Assembly: GCA_002342165.1 (NCBI GenBank)
Contig: DDPM01000138.1
Location: forward strand, 1-7,645
DNA: 7,645 bases
Source: Hylemonella sp. UBA2468
Lineage (GTDB): Bacteria; Pseudomonadota; Gammaproteobacteria; Burkholderiales; Burkholderiaceae_C
Reading direction: 5' to 3'
Numbering within the stretch: position 1 is the stretch's first letter; each line of letters begins with the position of its first letter. Positions 6,411-7,645 of this stretch are shown piece after piece. The translations under genes were made by a program, and so were the position numbers. Under the pieces are notes generated by a model. That model had not been told where the DNA came from, searched no databases, and worked only from the letters and a program-made list of their open reading frames with translations.

Positions 6411-7645
6411 ATGCTTAAAAAAGAACAGAACGAACTCTTAACCCGCACCCAAGCCGGGACCCCGATGGGGGAGCTGTTTCGCCGGTATTGGTTGCCGGCC
6501 TTGCTCTCAAGTGAGTTGCCCACCCCCGATTGCCCACCCGTGCGGCTGCAGTTGCTGGGCGAAAAACTCATCACTTTTCGGGACACATCAGGCAAGCTGG
6601 GCGCGATGGACGAGTTTTGTGCGCACCGTGGCGTGTCGCTGTGGTTCGGCCGCAATGAAGAAAACGGTTTGCGCTGCCCCTACCACGGCTGGAAGTTTGA
6701 TGTTACCGGTCAATGTGTCGACGTCCCCTCTGAGCCGGAGGACAGCCAACTGAGCAAACGCGTCAAGCTCAAGTCTTATCCCATGATTGAGCGCGGCGGC
6801 GTGGTTTGGATTTACATGGGCCCCCCGGAGCTCACCCCGCCCTTGCCCGAATGGGAATTTGCCACGGTGCCTGCCAACCAAAGCTATATGTCCAAGCGCT
6901 TGCAAGAGTGCAATTGGCTACAAGCTTTAGAAGGCGGCATTGACTCCAGCCATGTGTCTTTTTTGCACCGCGGCGCGCTCAAAACCGACCCCTTGTTCAG
7001 AGGCGCCAAAGGCAACGACTACAACATGCGCGACCTCAAACCCCAGTTTGAAGTCGAAGAAGTGGAGGGCGGTTTGCTTGTGGGTGTGCGCCGTAAGGCC
7101 GAGGCGGGCCACCTGTACTGGCGCATCACGCCCTGGATCATGCCGTGCTTCACCATGGTGCCGCCACGGGCTGACCACCCCCTGCACGGACATTTTTGGG
7201 TGCCCATTGACGACGAAAACTGCTGGGCTTGGAGCTTCGACTACCACCCCACCCGTGCACTTTCTGCCCACGAGGTAGAGGCCATGGATGCCGGTGCCGG
7301 CGTGCACTGCAAATACGTGCCCGGAACCTTTATTCCCTTGGCCAACAAACGCAACGACTACCTGATGGACCGCGACAAGCAGCGCTCCGGCGAGCTTTAC
7401 AGCGGTGTAGATGGCATTGCCATTCAAGACTCCTCGCTGCAAGAAAGCATGGGCCCGATAGTGGACCGCTCCAGAGAAAACCTGACCGGCACCGACCGCG
7501 GCATTGTGCAAACCCGCCGTCGCCTGATAGACGCCGCCTTGGCCTTGGCTGAGCATGGAACACCTCCGCCCGGGTTAAAGCCTGAGGAGCAAAAAATTCG
7601 CTCGGTGGCCATTGTGTTGCCCGAAGACCAAGCGTATGCGGTAGC
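6411..7645 (+). CDS. Rieske [2Fe-2S] aromatic oxygenase alpha subunit, phthalate 4,5-dioxygenase-like (3'-truncated by window edge)
   Basis: This is a cytoplasmic Rieske non-heme iron oxygenase, which uses O2 and electrons from a separate reductase to hydroxylate or O-demethylate aromatic rings. From ATG 6411, 411 residues are visible and the frame is open at the window end; the family is usually about 430-450 residues, so little is missing. The Rieske cluster ligands are C70-A-H72 and C89-x2-H92. The mononuclear iron motif D-x2-H-x4-H is D178, H181, H186 in GGIDSSHVSFLH. The third carboxylate ligand is probably in the segment 335-360 (around IQDSSLQESMG) but cannot be fixed by eye. The start MLKKEQNELLTRTQAGTPMG and the tail RRRLIDAALALAEHGTPPPG resemble phthalate dioxygenase/LigXa-type enzymes rather than naphthalene dioxygenase types. 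The ribosome binding site is weak. Substrate is unknown; a reductase gene may follow beyond the window. Confidence 0.93.
   Translation, partial: MLKKEQNELLTRTQAGTPMGELFRRYWLPALLSSELPTPDCPPVRLQLLGEKLITFRDTSGKLGAMDEFCAHRGVSLWFGRNEENGLRCPYHGWKFDVTGQCVDVPSEPEDSQLSKRVKLKSYPMIERGGVVWIYMGPPELTPPLPEWEFATVPANQSYMSKRLQECNWLQALEGGIDSSHVSFLHRGALKTDPLFRGAKGNDYNMRDLKPQFEVEEVEGGLLVGVRRKAEAGHLYWRITPWIMPCFTMVPPRADHPLHGHFWVPIDDENCWAWSFDYHPTRALSAHEVEAMDAGAGVHCKYVPGTFIPLANKRNDYLMDRDKQRSGELYSGVDGIAIQDSSLQESMGPIVDRSRENLTGTDRGIVQTRRRLIDAALALAEHGTPPPGLKPEEQKIRSVAIVLPEDQAYAV

Noticed and set aside
6588..7556. Two long - strand reading frames opposite the Rieske oxygenase gene
   Set aside because: The + strand frame carries the Rieske and iron ligand motifs without interruption; the antisense frames are a by-product of GC-biased codon use.

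Overview
The window looks like chromosomal DNA of a betaproteobacterium, most likely Burkholderiales and Comamonadaceae-like (Limnohabitans/Rhodoferax/Curvibacter type). The basis is protein style: a PgsA N-terminus of the MF-TIPTLMTWTRI type, a Bug/TctC-type binding protein, a HupB-tRNA-PpiD block and moderate GC. No similarity search was possible, so the genus is a guess.

Positions 1-2629 (+ strand): the 3' part of uvrC (nucleotide excision repair nuclease), then pgsA (phosphatidylglycerophosphate synthase) and a DMT/EamA-family membrane transporter that starts one base after the pgsA stop. uvrC-pgsA is a linkage also known from E. coli. Positions 2630-5232 (+ strand): an upstream region with a possible promoter, an HU nucleoid protein gene, tRNA-Val(UAC), a strong intrinsic terminator, ppiD (membrane-anchored periplasmic chaperone with a parvulin domain), tRNA-His(GUG) and a second hairpin terminator. 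hupB-ppiD is also adjacent in E. coli; here a tRNA and a terminator lie between them.

Positions 5242-7645: a different, accessory-looking module. A Bug/TctC-type periplasmic solute-binding protein is on the - strand, convergent with tRNA-His. It is divergent from a Rieske non-heme iron oxygenase alpha subunit of the phthalate 4,5-dioxygenase-like type on the + strand, which runs off the window end. The AT-rich divergent region contains a 35-bp near-perfect inverted repeat, the best candidate for a shared operator. The natural reading is a small catabolic module: capture of an aromatic (carboxylic) acid in the periplasm, then ring hydroxylation or O-demethylation in the cytoplasm, under one regulator whose gene is not in the window.

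Most of the window is ordinary housekeeping sequence. I see no CRISPR array, insertion sequence, toxin-antitoxin pair or phage gene, and nothing I would call a wholly new system. The points most worth checking are the inverted repeat and the Bug/Rieske pair, and how ppiD is transcribed when a terminator ends 26 bases before its start codon.
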